Shown: positions 44,346-52,996 of the stretch, piece after piece | Layout of the letters: each line of letters begins with the position of its first letter | How positions within the stretch are numbered: the first letter of the stretch is position 1 | NCBI GenBank assembly: GCA_964598255.1 | Contig: CAZRBA010000086.1 | Location: 1-64,000 of the forward strand | Direction of reading: 5' to 3' | Origin: Caldithrix sp964598255 | GTDB lineage: Bacteria > Calditrichota > Calditrichia > Calditrichales > Calditrichaceae | DNA length: 64,000 bases | Notes under the pieces: model-generated | The model's database searches: none | The model's input: the letters and a program-made list of their open reading frames with translations, nothing else | What the model was told of the DNA's origin: nothing | Program-made: the position numbers and the translations under genes

Positions 44346-44837
44346 ATGAAAAAGGTTTATCTGGGATTCGAATTGAATCATAAAATATTCGGCGTTTCCG
44401 TGGAAAAGGTACTACGTGTTTCTCAAATTGTGGAAATTACCCCCATTCCTCAGGCCCCAAGCAGCATTTTGGGCATTATCAACTTTATGGGTCAGGTTGT
44501 ACCTGTTGTCGATTTGCGCAAACGCCTAAATTTATCGGAGAAACCTTTATCGTTAACCGATTATCTGATCATCGTACAAACGGCTCACCAAACCGTCGGT
44601 TTTACTGCCGAATCCATTATCGGTTTAATTCCCGCTTATCACGAAAACGATGTGCCGCTTAAGGATATTTTGCAAAACTCGCCTGTAATCGAACGTGTTA
44701 TCAAAGAAAACGATCGGTTTATTTTGATTATAGACAGCGAAAAATTGTTAAATCGACAAGAAGTTCAAAAAGTGCAGAAATTGGTTGATACGCAACATGA
44801 TAAAATCTACCCGGCCCTCAATAAAATTACAGCCTGA
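44346..44837 (+). CDS. CheW-type chemotaxis coupling protein (first)
   Basis: A 163-residue single CheW domain: YLGFELNHKIFGVSVEKVLRV at the start, the core IPQAPSSILGIINFMGQVVPVVDLRKRL, and LIIVQTAHQTVGFTAESI. CheW links receptors to the CheA kinase. It is the first gene of an eight-gene chemosensory operon and overlaps cheR by about 41 bases if that gene starts at 44797. A second CheW gene follows cheR, like WspB and WspD in Wsp systems. The 136 bases upstream probably hold the operon's promoter; the ATG follows AGAGGGA. Confidence 0.93.
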   Translation: MKKVYLGFELNHKIFGVSVEKVLRVSQIVEITPIPQAPSSILGIINFMGQVVPVVDLRKRLNLSEKPLSLTDYLIIVQTAHQTVGFTAESIIGLIPAYHENDVPLKDILQNSPVIERVIKENDRFILIIDSEKLLNRQEVQKVQKLVDTQHDKIYPALNKITA

Positions 44838-46224
44838 AGAGTTGATGCATATTGCCGATTTGATTCAGCGGCAATTCGGCCTCATTTACAACGGCGAAAA
44901 GCTCAACGATTTGGAACGCTGCCTTCATCGTACTTTGCAGAACATCCCGCAGGAACATTTAAATCGTGTAACGGAACAACTTTTGGCCGGACATTTTGAG
45001 CAAATTCCCGATCTGATTTCCCAATTAACGATTCCCGAAACCTATTTTTTACGAAACATACGTTTATTCAGGGCATTAAAAAATAATTTGTTACCCGAAA
45101 TTATCCGTCGCAAAAAATACACGCGTCAAATAGCTATTTGGAGCGCCGGTTCTTCCAGCGGCGAAGAGCCCTATTCTGTAGCCATTTTATTGTACGAGTT
45201 ACTCGGAAAAGATTTGGATCTTTGGACGGTTAATCTAATTGCTACTGATCTTAACGCGCAAATATTAAAAAAAGCACAACAGGCCGTGTATTCGGAATGG
45301 TCTTTTCGGGGTGTTCCGCCCGATTTTAAAGCCCGCTATTTTAAACCGATAGGTAAAGATAAATTTCAGCTTATTCCGGAAATCAGCAAGCGGGTCACCT
45401 TTTTGCAGCATAATTTGATCGAGGGTCCTTTCCCGCCCGTAAGTACGATTCGTCATTTCGATTTGATCCTATGCCGCAATGTAATGATTTACATGTCTCG
45501 AGAAGCTGTGCAAACCATTCTCGATAAATTTCATCGTGTTTTGCATCCACAGGGATATCTTGTAACCGGCCCGAGCGAATTTCCCACCTTAAAAAATAAA
45601 GAATTCCGGCCTATCCTTTTGCACGGCACCATTGTCTACAAAAAATCCACTGCAGGCGATTTTACTTCACCCGTAAAAACGAACCGCCCCATTGCAAATC
45701 ATGACACCCCCTCGCGACACCAACCACCGAAGCCGACAAAACAATCGTTTGCGGCAAAGAGAAAATTGTATTTTCCTTTAGAGTTTACAAAAAAGGACGA
45801 AAAAAAAAGTACGGAAGCGTGTCAAACTCTAAACGAATTAGCGCTCATTCGTCAGGCGGCGGACAAAGGGCATTTGGACGAAGCTCTGGAACTTTGCACA
45901 AAGTACGTTAAGCGCAAAACAACGGATAAAAATGGTTATTATTTGCTGGGAACCGTTTTGATGGAAAAAGGGGACGTGGCACAAGCAGAGGATAATTTTC
46001 GCAGGGCCATTTATTTTGACCCGGATTTTGTAATGGCCCATTTCGCACTGGCTAATATTTACGCCATGAATAACCGGACAGAAGAAAGCCGAAAATTCTA
46101 CCGAAATGTGCTCAAAATATTGGAATCACGTAATCCGGAAGAAACGGTTCCGCAAAGCGAGGGAATGGCGGTTTCGCAATTTAGAGAACTGGTAAAGAAA
46201 ATGATAAACATGCCCAATAATTAG
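44797..46224 (+). CDS. CheR-type receptor methyltransferase with C-terminal TPR repeats
   Basis: A 475-residue protein. The N-terminal CheR domain (IADLIQRQFGLIYNGEKLND) is followed by an SAM-binding domain with WSAGSSSGEEPYS at 115-127 and the LILCRNVMIYM segment. A basic linker follows, and then TPR repeats (about 370-450, such as GDVAQAEDNFRRAIYFDPDF). It methylates glutamates on the chemoreceptor. A CheR with TPRs is typical of WspC/FrzF-like systems rather than of flagellar CheR. The start is uncertain: ATG 44797 overlaps the CheW gene, while ATG 44844 gives a shorter N-terminus. Confidence 0.92.
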   Translation: MIKSTRPSIKLQPEELMHIADLIQRQFGLIYNGEKLNDLERCLHRTLQNIPQEHLNRVTEQLLAGHFEQIPDLISQLTIPETYFLRNIRLFRALKNNLLPEIIRRKKYTRQIAIWSAGSSSGEEPYSVAILLYELLGKDLDLWTVNLIATDLNAQILKKAQQAVYSEWSFRGVPPDFKARYFKPIGKDKFQLIPEISKRVTFLQHNLIEGPFPPVSTIRHFDLILCRNVMIYMSREAVQTILDKFHRVLHPQGYLVTGPSEFPTLKNKEFRPILLHGTIVYKKSTAGDFTSPVKTNRPIANHDTPSRHQPPKPTKQSFAAKRKLYFPLEFTKKDEKKSTEACQTLNELALIRQAADKGHLDEALELCTKYVKRKTTDKNGYYLLGTVLMEKGDVAQAEDNFRRAIYFDPDFVMAHFALANIYAMNNRTEESRKFYRNVLKILESRNPEETVPQSEGMAVSQFRELVKKMINMPNN

Positions 46225-46235
46225 GGAACCAAAAC

Positions 46236-46760
46236 ATGGACGAAAATTCGCTAACCAAAGAAATATTAAAAAAACGAACACAACAATTAGCCAAATACGA
46301 ACAGAATGTTAACAAAGACAAAGACGAAGGTTTGGAATTAATCGTTTTTTTAGTTGGCAACGAAGCGTATGGTCTGGAAGCACGCCGTTTAAAAAGCATC
46401 CGCTCGGTAAAGGATTGTATTCCTTTGCCTGGCGTTGCCCCCTTTATTAAGGGCATTACTAATATATTCGGGGTGCTATATACGGTGGTTGATCTTAAAA
46501 AATTTTTAGGTTTGGCCCATAACGAATCTTCTGCAAATTCCAAATTACTTATTGTCGAGCATGAAACTCTGAAAGTGTGTTTTCTGGTCGATCAGATTAT
46601 GTCTTTTAAAAAAATTCCCGCAGATATGTCGGATACGGATATTACCGGAATTAAAAGTATGGAGACCGGTTTGATAAAAGGAATCACGAAAGATACGTTA
46701 ATTGTGCTTAATATGGATAAAATGCTGGAAAAGATCACCAAGGAATCCAAGGAATTCTAA
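46236..46760 (+). CDS. CheW-type chemotaxis coupling protein (second)
   Basis: A 174-residue CheW domain with an extra charged N-terminal helix (about 1-30). The core is LIVFLVGNEAYGLEARRLKS, then IPLPGVAPFIKGITNIFGVLYTVVDLKKFL (given as landmarks), with KLLIVEHETLKVCFLVD after. It is distinct from the first CheW and may hold a different receptor or bind the CheA-like kinase in another way. It lies 11 bases after cheR and 26 bases before the receptor gene; the ATG follows AGGGA. Confidence 0.9.
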   Translation: MDENSLTKEILKKRTQQLAKYEQNVNKDKDEGLELIVFLVGNEAYGLEARRLKSIRSVKDCIPLPGVAPFIKGITNIFGVLYTVVDLKKFLGLAHNESSANSKLLIVEHETLKVCFLVDQIMSFKKIPADMSDTDITGIKSMETGLIKGITKDTLIVLNMDKMLEKITKESKEF

Positions 46761-46786
46761 AGATAATTTTTGAGAGGACAAAAGCA

Positions 46787-48781
46787 ATGACACTCAAAAA
46801 AATCAGTTCGTCCATTCGGACGCAATTTTTAATCGTAATGCTGCTTTTAATCGTCATTCCGGTTATTACCGGAGCCATTGTAACGTATTATTATTTTAGC
46901 GCGTATATTGCCGACGCGCAAAAAGAAAACATTACCGCTTTGCGTGATGCCAATTTATTTGCTTTGCAAAACTACCTAACCACACAAAAAGAAACCGCAA
47001 CTCTTATTGCAAACGCACCAACGGTGATTAATATTGCCAACAGAATGCAAAAATACGCAGCGGGCAATTCGTATTCGCGTGGTATTTTTAATGCCAACAT
47101 TCAAAACGACTTCGATGGCGCACAACGCTTTTTAAGTCGTCTGGGACGCAATCCTATTTATTTAATTGACGCGCAAAGCAAACGCATCGTGTTTCAGACA
47201 AATGCCCCCTCGGTTAAACCGGTCGGAGCTAAATTTACCGCATCTGCCATCGTTCGTTTTATTAATGAAATCATAACGCGGCAAAACATTTCTATCTCCG
47301 ATCTTGCCTATTCGACTTTACTTAATCGAAATACGCTTTTTATCGGCGCGCCGTTGTTTAATTCCAAAAACCAGATTATTGGCGTCGTTTTGCTGGAAGA
47401 ACCGCCACAAATATTGTCACAAAATATAAGCGCCCAACTATCTTCGGTTGAACAAGCCGAAATTTATCTGGCCAATGCCAAAGGCCAAATACTGGCCTAT
47501 TCTCCGGTGCGAGAATTAGCCAATATGGCCGGTTTAAAAGCGGACGGCAAATTGCTCAAAAAAAGCGGAACCTTTTTCGCGCATAATTTACACAACAAAA
47601 GCGCCTTAAGCGCCGTAGCCCTACTCCCTCTGAACGAAATTTTTGCCACCAACCACAATTGGTATCTTGTTACCCAAATCGATAAAGAGGCTTTAGCTCC
47701 GCCGTATAACAATTTGCGCTTGTATTTGATTTTTATCGTACTGGTTTTAACCGGGCTGGGATTGCTGATTGTATTTTGGCTTTCGCGATTGGTAAGTACA
47801 CCAATCGAAAAAATCAATTACACACTCAACGAAGTAACACGGGGTAACTTAAAAGTTGACGTACCCTTGTTCGATTACGGAAACGAGTTGGATGAACTTT
47901 CGCAAAATCTTAAAACAATGGTAGAACAATTGCACCACCAAATTTCCGATGTGACCGAGCATATTAACAACATCTCGGCCAGTTCAACCGAAATTTCGGC
48001 TACCATTTCGCAGGTAACGGCCTCCTCTTCCGAAACCGCCTCGGCCATAACCGAAACCGCCAGTAGTTCGGAAGAAGTGGCCCAACTGGCCAAAAGTTTT
48101 GATGAAAAGGCTAAAGATGCCTTAACCTTAAGCAATGAAACCGCGGATGCTTCGGAGAAAAGTCAGGAAGCCATTCAGGCCATTTTCAACGTAATCGGTC
48201 AGGTAAAAACGCAAATCGACGAAGTGGCCAACAGTATGATCAATTTAAGCAAACAAAGCCAAACCATTAGCGAAATCACATCGGTTGTGCAAGAAATTGC
48301 CGAACAGTCCAACATATTAGCCATCAATGCTTCTATAGAAGCCACCAAAGCGGGTGAATACGGACGTAGTTTTGCCGTTGTGGCCAACGAAGTACGTAAC
48401 TTAGCCGAACAATCAAAAAAAGCTACTCAGCAAATCCGTTCTATTTTGGATACCATTCAAGAATCGATTACGCGGTCGGTGATGCAGGTGGAACAAACCA
48501 ATAAAATCGTAAGCGAGGGCTCCACCCACATGTCTTATGTCAATAATGCCGTAGATATATTGTCCAATTCCATCGAAAAGATGATTCGCTTGGTCTCAGA
48601 GGTAGCCGAATCCAGCCATGAGCAGTTGGAAGGAACGGCTCAGATTAAGGAAGCCATGGAAAATATTAAACAGGCAACGGCACAAAATTTGGATGGCATG
48701 CGCCAAATGGAAGAAGTGATTAGCGGGCTCAAAAAAACAGCCGTCAATTTAAAAACCATGATTTCCCAATATCAATTGTAA
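46787..48781 (+). CDS. Methyl-accepting chemotaxis protein
   Basis: A 664-residue transmembrane receptor. TM1 is at about 14-38. A periplasmic sensor of about 270 residues (Cache-like, with FLSRLGRNPIYLIDAQSKRI) follows. TM2 is at about 309-331, then a HAMP domain (RLVSTPIEKINYTLNEVTRG), and the cytoplasmic signalling domain has its tip at ILAINASIEATKAGEYGRSF and VVANEVRNLAEQS. It should control the CheA kinase. It is the only receptor in the operon, so the pathway probably has one dedicated input. The ligand is unknown. AGAGGA precedes the ATG. Confidence 0.93.
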   Translation: MTLKKISSSIRTQFLIVMLLLIVIPVITGAIVTYYYFSAYIADAQKENITALRDANLFALQNYLTTQKETATLIANAPTVINIANRMQKYAAGNSYSRGIFNANIQNDFDGAQRFLSRLGRNPIYLIDAQSKRIVFQTNAPSVKPVGAKFTASAIVRFINEIITRQNISISDLAYSTLLNRNTLFIGAPLFNSKNQIIGVVLLEEPPQILSQNISAQLSSVEQAEIYLANAKGQILAYSPVRELANMAGLKADGKLLKKSGTFFAHNLHNKSALSAVALLPLNEIFATNHNWYLVTQIDKEALAPPYNNLRLYLIFIVLVLTGLGLLIVFWLSRLVSTPIEKINYTLNEVTRGNLKVDVPLFDYGNELDELSQNLKTMVEQLHHQISDVTEHINNISASSTEISATISQVTASSSETASAITETASSSEEVAQLAKSFDEKAKDALTLSNETADASEKSQEAIQAIFNVIGQVKTQIDEVANSMINLSKQSQTISEITSVVQEIAEQSNILAINASIEATKAGEYGRSFAVVANEVRNLAEQSKKATQQIRSILDTIQESITRSVMQVEQTNKIVSEGSTHMSYVNNAVDILSNSIEKMIRLVSEVAESSHEQLEGTAQIKEAMENIKQATAQNLDGMRQMEEVISGLKKTAVNLKTMISQYQL

Positions 48782-48793
48782 TTCGGGGTTATA

Positions 48794-51106
48794 ATGGATC
48801 AAGATTTCACCGAGGAACTTAAGGAAATCTTCAAAAACGAGGCCGAAGATTATTTAAATATTCTAAGCAGCGGTTTGCTTGAGTTGGAGGAGCATCGGGA
48901 ACCGGAGCTGCTGGAACAAATTTACCGCACCACGCACAGCTTAAAGGGTGCGGCGCGTGCGGTTAATTATACGGGCATCGAAGAACTATGTCAGGTAATG
49001 GAAACCATATTTTCGCGTATTAAAAACGGCGAAATGGAATTAACTCACGAATTAACGGATCTTTTATTGGCCGGAGTCGAAGAATTAAAAACGATGATTA
49101 ACAGCGACGATCCTGATCAGGAGGCGGATTATGATCTGTTAGAGCAGTTGCAGAAGGTTCTGAAAGGTAGTGTGCCCACGGTTTCCACAAAAGTCCAAAA
49201 ATCTTCTTCCGCAAATCAAAGCGAATCGGAATCGGAGCATAAAATAAAAAACAAAAACGGCAGCCAAAAAGAAACCGCTAAGGATGTGTATCCGACCGAA
49301 TCGCCAAAGAAAAAGAGCGCACCAAAGTCGAATACATCTTCTGCGTCTCAATCGGAAACCATTCGTGTTTCCTTCAATCGAATTGATCAATTGGTCAATC
49401 AATCTGAAGAATTGTTAATGATCAAATTGAAAAGCGACCATTACGTACAAAATATTCGCGAATTAACCGATATGTTGCGCATTAACAAAGAAACGTTACT
49501 TAATTTGCTTAATCACATACAGGAAACCTCTTCCCAGCACAAGCAATCCCTAATTCCAAACACAAAACTCAGTGAACGCGTAAATCAAATTATAAATATG
49601 TTTAACGGAACGGTGCAAGGCATGTTCGCTTTCGAAAAACGCCTGTTGCAGTTTTACACTTTGCTGGAAAGCGATAATCATCAAATTTCATCGCTCATCG
49701 AACATCATTTAACCGACATCCGCCAATTGATGATGTTCCCGTTTAGTACTATCACAAATTATTTGCAAACTTCTACTCGGCGCATTGCACGCGAGCTTAA
49801 CAAACAAATCGAACTAAAAATAATCGGTGGTGAAATTGAGTTAGACAAACACGTACTGGAAGAACTGAAAGATCCGCTCATTCACATCATCCGGAACAGT
49901 ATCGATCACGGCATCGAACATCCCGAAGAACGCCTAATGAAGGGCAAGCCCGAGAAAGGAAAAATAACCATCGAGGTATTGCCACCGCGCGAACAAAACA
50001 TTGTGATTCACATTTCCGATGACGGGCGCGGTATTGATCTGGAAAAAGTCAAACAAAGTGCTTTGCGTAAAAAATTAGTAACTCCCGAAGAACTTGACCA
50101 CTTCAGCGAATCGCAAATATTGGCATTTATTTTCAAATCGGGATTTTCCACCACAGAAAAGGTTAGCCGACTTTCGGGACGGGGTTTGGGCATGGCCGTA
50201 GTAGCCGAACACGTTGAAAAACTGGGAGGTACGGTTACCATCGAAAACAAAGCGCCTTTCGGTTGTTCCATTTTAATAACGCTGCCCTTAAATATGGCCA
50301 CCAGCAGGGGAATATTAATCGAGGTTTCCAACCGACGCTTTATCATTCCCACCCGTATTGTGGAAACGCCTTTACGCATTACCCCGAACCAATTAAAATC
50401 GGTTGAGGGCAACCGGGTTATTAATGTAAACGGACGGAATATTCCCGTATTTGAGCTGGCTACGCTTTTAAATTTAAAACCCAAACAAATCGATCCTCAT
50501 AAAAAGCTAAATATTCTTATTTTGAATTGGGGCCAAAAACGCATGGCTCTGATTATCGATCATATTGCGGATGAAAGGGAAATTTTACTTAAGCGTCTTA
50601 ATCCGCCTTTAGAAGATATTTCTTTTTTAGCGGGTGCTACTATCTTAGGCGACGGCTCTCTGGTACCGGTACTTAATATCAGTGATCTTTTTAAAAGCAG
50701 TTCACAAATTGTAAAAGATAAAAGCCCGAAAAAACCATCCGCCAAAAAACGAATTTTGGTTGCCGAGGATTCCATTACTTCGCGCGTGCTGTTAAAGAAT
50801 GTTTTGGAAGGAGCCGGTTACGAGGTAACGACCGCCGTGAACGGCGCACAGGCCTGGCAGTTTTTGCAAGAGAAAAAATTCGATTTGATTGTTTCGGATG
50901 TGGAAATGCCCGAAACGGACGGATTCGAATTAACCAAAAAAGTGCGAGCAGATGAAAAACTAAAATCATTACCATTGATTTTATTAACCTCGTTAGGCTC
51001 GGAGAAAGATCGAAAGAAAGGTTTGGAAAGCGGAGCAACCGCTTACTTTATTAAAAGTTCATTCGAGCAAAAGTCATTACTCGAATTAATTGAAAAACTT
51101 ATTTAA
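48794..51106 (+). CDS. CheA-type chemotaxis histidine kinase with C-terminal receiver domain
   Basis: A 770-residue hybrid CheA. The N-terminal Hpt domain has H48 in YRTTHSLKGAARAV. A low-complexity linker (about 125-185) follows, then a dimerisation domain, the ATPase with RNSIDHGIEHPEER (N box), DDGRGID (G1) and SGRGLGMAVV (G2), and a CheW-like domain. A full receiver (VAEDSITSRVLL, phospho-site Asp in DLIVSDVEMPETDG) ends the protein. All catalytic signatures look intact. CheA with a fused receiver is characteristic of WspE/FrzE-like alternative systems. The receiver may act as a phosphate sink, as no free-standing CheY is present in the operon. Confidence 0.95.
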   Translation: MDQDFTEELKEIFKNEAEDYLNILSSGLLELEEHREPELLEQIYRTTHSLKGAARAVNYTGIEELCQVMETIFSRIKNGEMELTHELTDLLLAGVEELKTMINSDDPDQEADYDLLEQLQKVLKGSVPTVSTKVQKSSSANQSESESEHKIKNKNGSQKETAKDVYPTESPKKKSAPKSNTSSASQSETIRVSFNRIDQLVNQSEELLMIKLKSDHYVQNIRELTDMLRINKETLLNLLNHIQETSSQHKQSLIPNTKLSERVNQIINMFNGTVQGMFAFEKRLLQFYTLLESDNHQISSLIEHHLTDIRQLMMFPFSTITNYLQTSTRRIARELNKQIELKIIGGEIELDKHVLEELKDPLIHIIRNSIDHGIEHPEERLMKGKPEKGKITIEVLPPREQNIVIHISDDGRGIDLEKVKQSALRKKLVTPEELDHFSESQILAFIFKSGFSTTEKVSRLSGRGLGMAVVAEHVEKLGGTVTIENKAPFGCSILITLPLNMATSRGILIEVSNRRFIIPTRIVETPLRITPNQLKSVEGNRVINVNGRNIPVFELATLLNLKPKQIDPHKKLNILILNWGQKRMALIIDHIADEREILLKRLNPPLEDISFLAGATILGDGSLVPVLNISDLFKSSSQIVKDKSPKKPSAKKRILVAEDSITSRVLLKNVLEGAGYEVTTAVNGAQAWQFLQEKKFDLIVSDVEMPETDGFELTKKVRADEKLKSLPLILLTSLGSEKDRKKGLESGATAYFIKSSFEQKSLLELIEKLI

Positions 51107-51165
51107 GCAAAGGCTAACCTCGATTGGTTAAGCCGGATCGGTCATATCAAATTAAAGAAGTTACG

Positions 51166-52185
51166 ATGATTCATATTTTACTTATCGCAAATTCCGCCGT
51201 AGATCGCGGGCTCTTGCAAAGCACATTAAAACGTAAATCCCATTTTCAGATTGCCAGAGCGGTTAGCAGCGATTTACAGGAATTACAGGCACTGGACAGC
51301 AAAATTAAGCCCGACGTTATATTAATGATACAACAAGCTGGGTATCCTTGCAATCAGCAAGCTTTGGAATTATTGCGCAACAAATACAGGGTACCCGTTA
51401 TCGTTAGTATCTGCGAACAGACATCATTGCCCCATTTACCGGATGTTTTTGTTTTCCCTAAAATAGATTTACGTCCAATGAGTGACGAATTTAATTTTTG
51501 GGTTAACGAACTCTCGGCTCTAATTTTAAAATTGAGCCGCAGCAAACACGATTCTGCCGTTTCCACGGCTCAGGCATCGAGTAGAACCGTTGTCCAAAAT
51601 GCTTCTTCCGCGGATAAATCGAAACACAGAATCGACATAATCGTAATTGGTGCCTCCACAGGCGGACCGCAAACGTTAAATACTTTTTTGCCTTTATTAC
51701 CTTCCGATTTACGCGTACCGGTGGTCATCGTGCAACACATGCCGGTAAATTTTTTGCCCGTGTTAACCGGATGGTTACAGAACGATTGCCCCCTTCCCAT
51801 CCAAATTGCGGAAAAAGGCGAGGCCCCAAAACCGGGGCGGGTATACTTTGCTCCTGATAATTTTCATTTGGTAATCGACAAAAATAAAAAATTCGATTTA
51901 ATCGATACTCCGCCCGTACACAATGTAAAACCGGCGGTTTCTTATCTATTTAAATCCGTAGCCGAAATATATCAAGAGCGGGCATTGGGCATATTATTTA
52001 CCGGCATGGGAAAGGACGGGGCAAAAGAGCTGGCCTTAATTAAGGAGAAAGGAGGCGTAACCATGGCGCAAGATCAGGAATCATGTATCATTTTCGGAAT
52101 GCCTAAGGAGGCCATTCGTTTAAACGGAGCAATGTTTGTTTTACCGCCTGAAAAAATTGCCAAAAAACTCAGAGAATTTATTTAA
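51166..52185 (+). CDS. CheB-type receptor methylesterase with degenerate receiver domain
   Basis: A 339-residue protein. The C-terminal methylesterase domain keeps the triad: Ser164 in GASTGGPQ, His191 in VIVQHMP and Asp284 in FTGMGKDGA. The N-terminal domain (about 1-125) has the receiver layout but not its chemistry: the acidic pair is IAN (Ala8, Asn9), and the position of the phospho-accepting Asp is Ile55 in DVILMIQQAG, while Lys99 remains. Phosphorylation by CheA therefore looks impossible, so activity must be controlled in another way. The start is the ATG at 51166; the frame is open to 51124. Confidence 0.9.
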   Translation: MIHILLIANSAVDRGLLQSTLKRKSHFQIARAVSSDLQELQALDSKIKPDVILMIQQAGYPCNQQALELLRNKYRVPVIVSICEQTSLPHLPDVFVFPKIDLRPMSDEFNFWVNELSALILKLSRSKHDSAVSTAQASSRTVVQNASSADKSKHRIDIIVIGASTGGPQTLNTFLPLLPSDLRVPVVIVQHMPVNFLPVLTGWLQNDCPLPIQIAEKGEAPKPGRVYFAPDNFHLVIDKNKKFDLIDTPPVHNVKPAVSYLFKSVAEIYQERALGILFTGMGKDGAKELALIKEKGGVTMAQDQESCIIFGMPKEAIRLNGAMFVLPPEKIAKKLREFI

Positions 52186-52219
52186 TCTTGCATATAATTT
52201 TAATAAAAGGAGCCCATTA

Positions 52220-52993
52220 ATGAATTCTTCGTCCATAAAAATTTTAGCGGTTGAAGATTCCAAAACCCAAGCTCTGCATTTAAAACACGATTTGCAAAAT
52301 TCCGGCTATGAAGTAACCCTGGCATTTAACGGACAGCAGGCATTGGATATTTTGAAGGAAGAATGCTTTGATATTATCATCAGCGATGTAATTATGCCCG
52401 GGATGAGCGGTTTTGAACTTTGCCGCAAAATTAAAAGCGATCCCAAATTGCAGGATACGGCCATCATTTTGCTAACCGCTCTGCAAGAGCCGGAAGACAT
52501 CGTAAAAGGCCTGGGATCGGGCGCCGATAATTTTATTATTAAACCCTATAATTTGGACATTTTACTAAACCGAATCGAATATATTCTGGCCAATCGTAAA
52601 ATACGCGAATCCAATGGCCCAGAGTTAAAATTCGAAGTTATGTTTGCCGGTAAACGCTATTCCATTGCTTCGCAACAAATGCAAATTATCGATTTGCTTT
52701 TGTCTACCTATGAAACCATTTTGTTCAAAAACAGAGAGCTGGAACGCATTAACAAAGAGCTTAAAGAAGCCCTGAACACCATTAATCAGCTTCAGGGCAT
52801 GTTACCCATCTGCTCGAACTGTCACAAAATTCGTGATGATGACGGTTATTGGCACCGCGTAGAAGAATATATCGAAAAACATTCGGATGTAACGTTTACA
52901 CATAGTTTATGCCCTGAGTGTTTAAACAAATTATATCCGGAATATGCGGCAAAAATGAGCGCTCGAAAGAAAAAAAGGAACAAAACAGCATAA
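52220..52993 (+). CDS. Response regulator with coiled-coil and C-terminal Cys4 motif
   Basis: A 257-residue protein. An intact receiver (AVEDSKTQALHL, phospho-site Asp56 in IIISDVIMPGMSG, IIKPY with the conserved Lys) covers about 5-125. A helical coiled-coil linker (ELERINKELKEALNTINQLQ) leads to a motif with Cys198, Cys201, Cys231 and Cys234 in CSNCHKIRDDDGYWHRVEEY and CPECLNKL. This C-terminal element is common in environmental signalling proteins and may bind zinc; its function is unknown. The ATG follows AAAGGAG. It is a candidate direct output of the chemosensory operon. Confidence 0.85.
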   Translation: MNSSSIKILAVEDSKTQALHLKHDLQNSGYEVTLAFNGQQALDILKEECFDIIISDVIMPGMSGFELCRKIKSDPKLQDTAIILLTALQEPEDIVKGLGSGADNFIIKPYNLDILLNRIEYILANRKIRESNGPELKFEVMFAGKRYSIASQQMQIIDLLLSTYETILFKNRELERINKELKEALNTINQLQGMLPICSNCHKIRDDDGYWHRVEEYIEKHSDVTFTHSLCPECLNKLYPEYAAKMSARKKKRNKTA

Positions 52994-52996
52994 GTT

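Noticed and set aside
48794..51106. Suspicion that the CheA is also inactive, as with its neighbours
   Set aside because: His48, the N, G1 and G2 boxes and the receiver Asp are all present, so it should be active.
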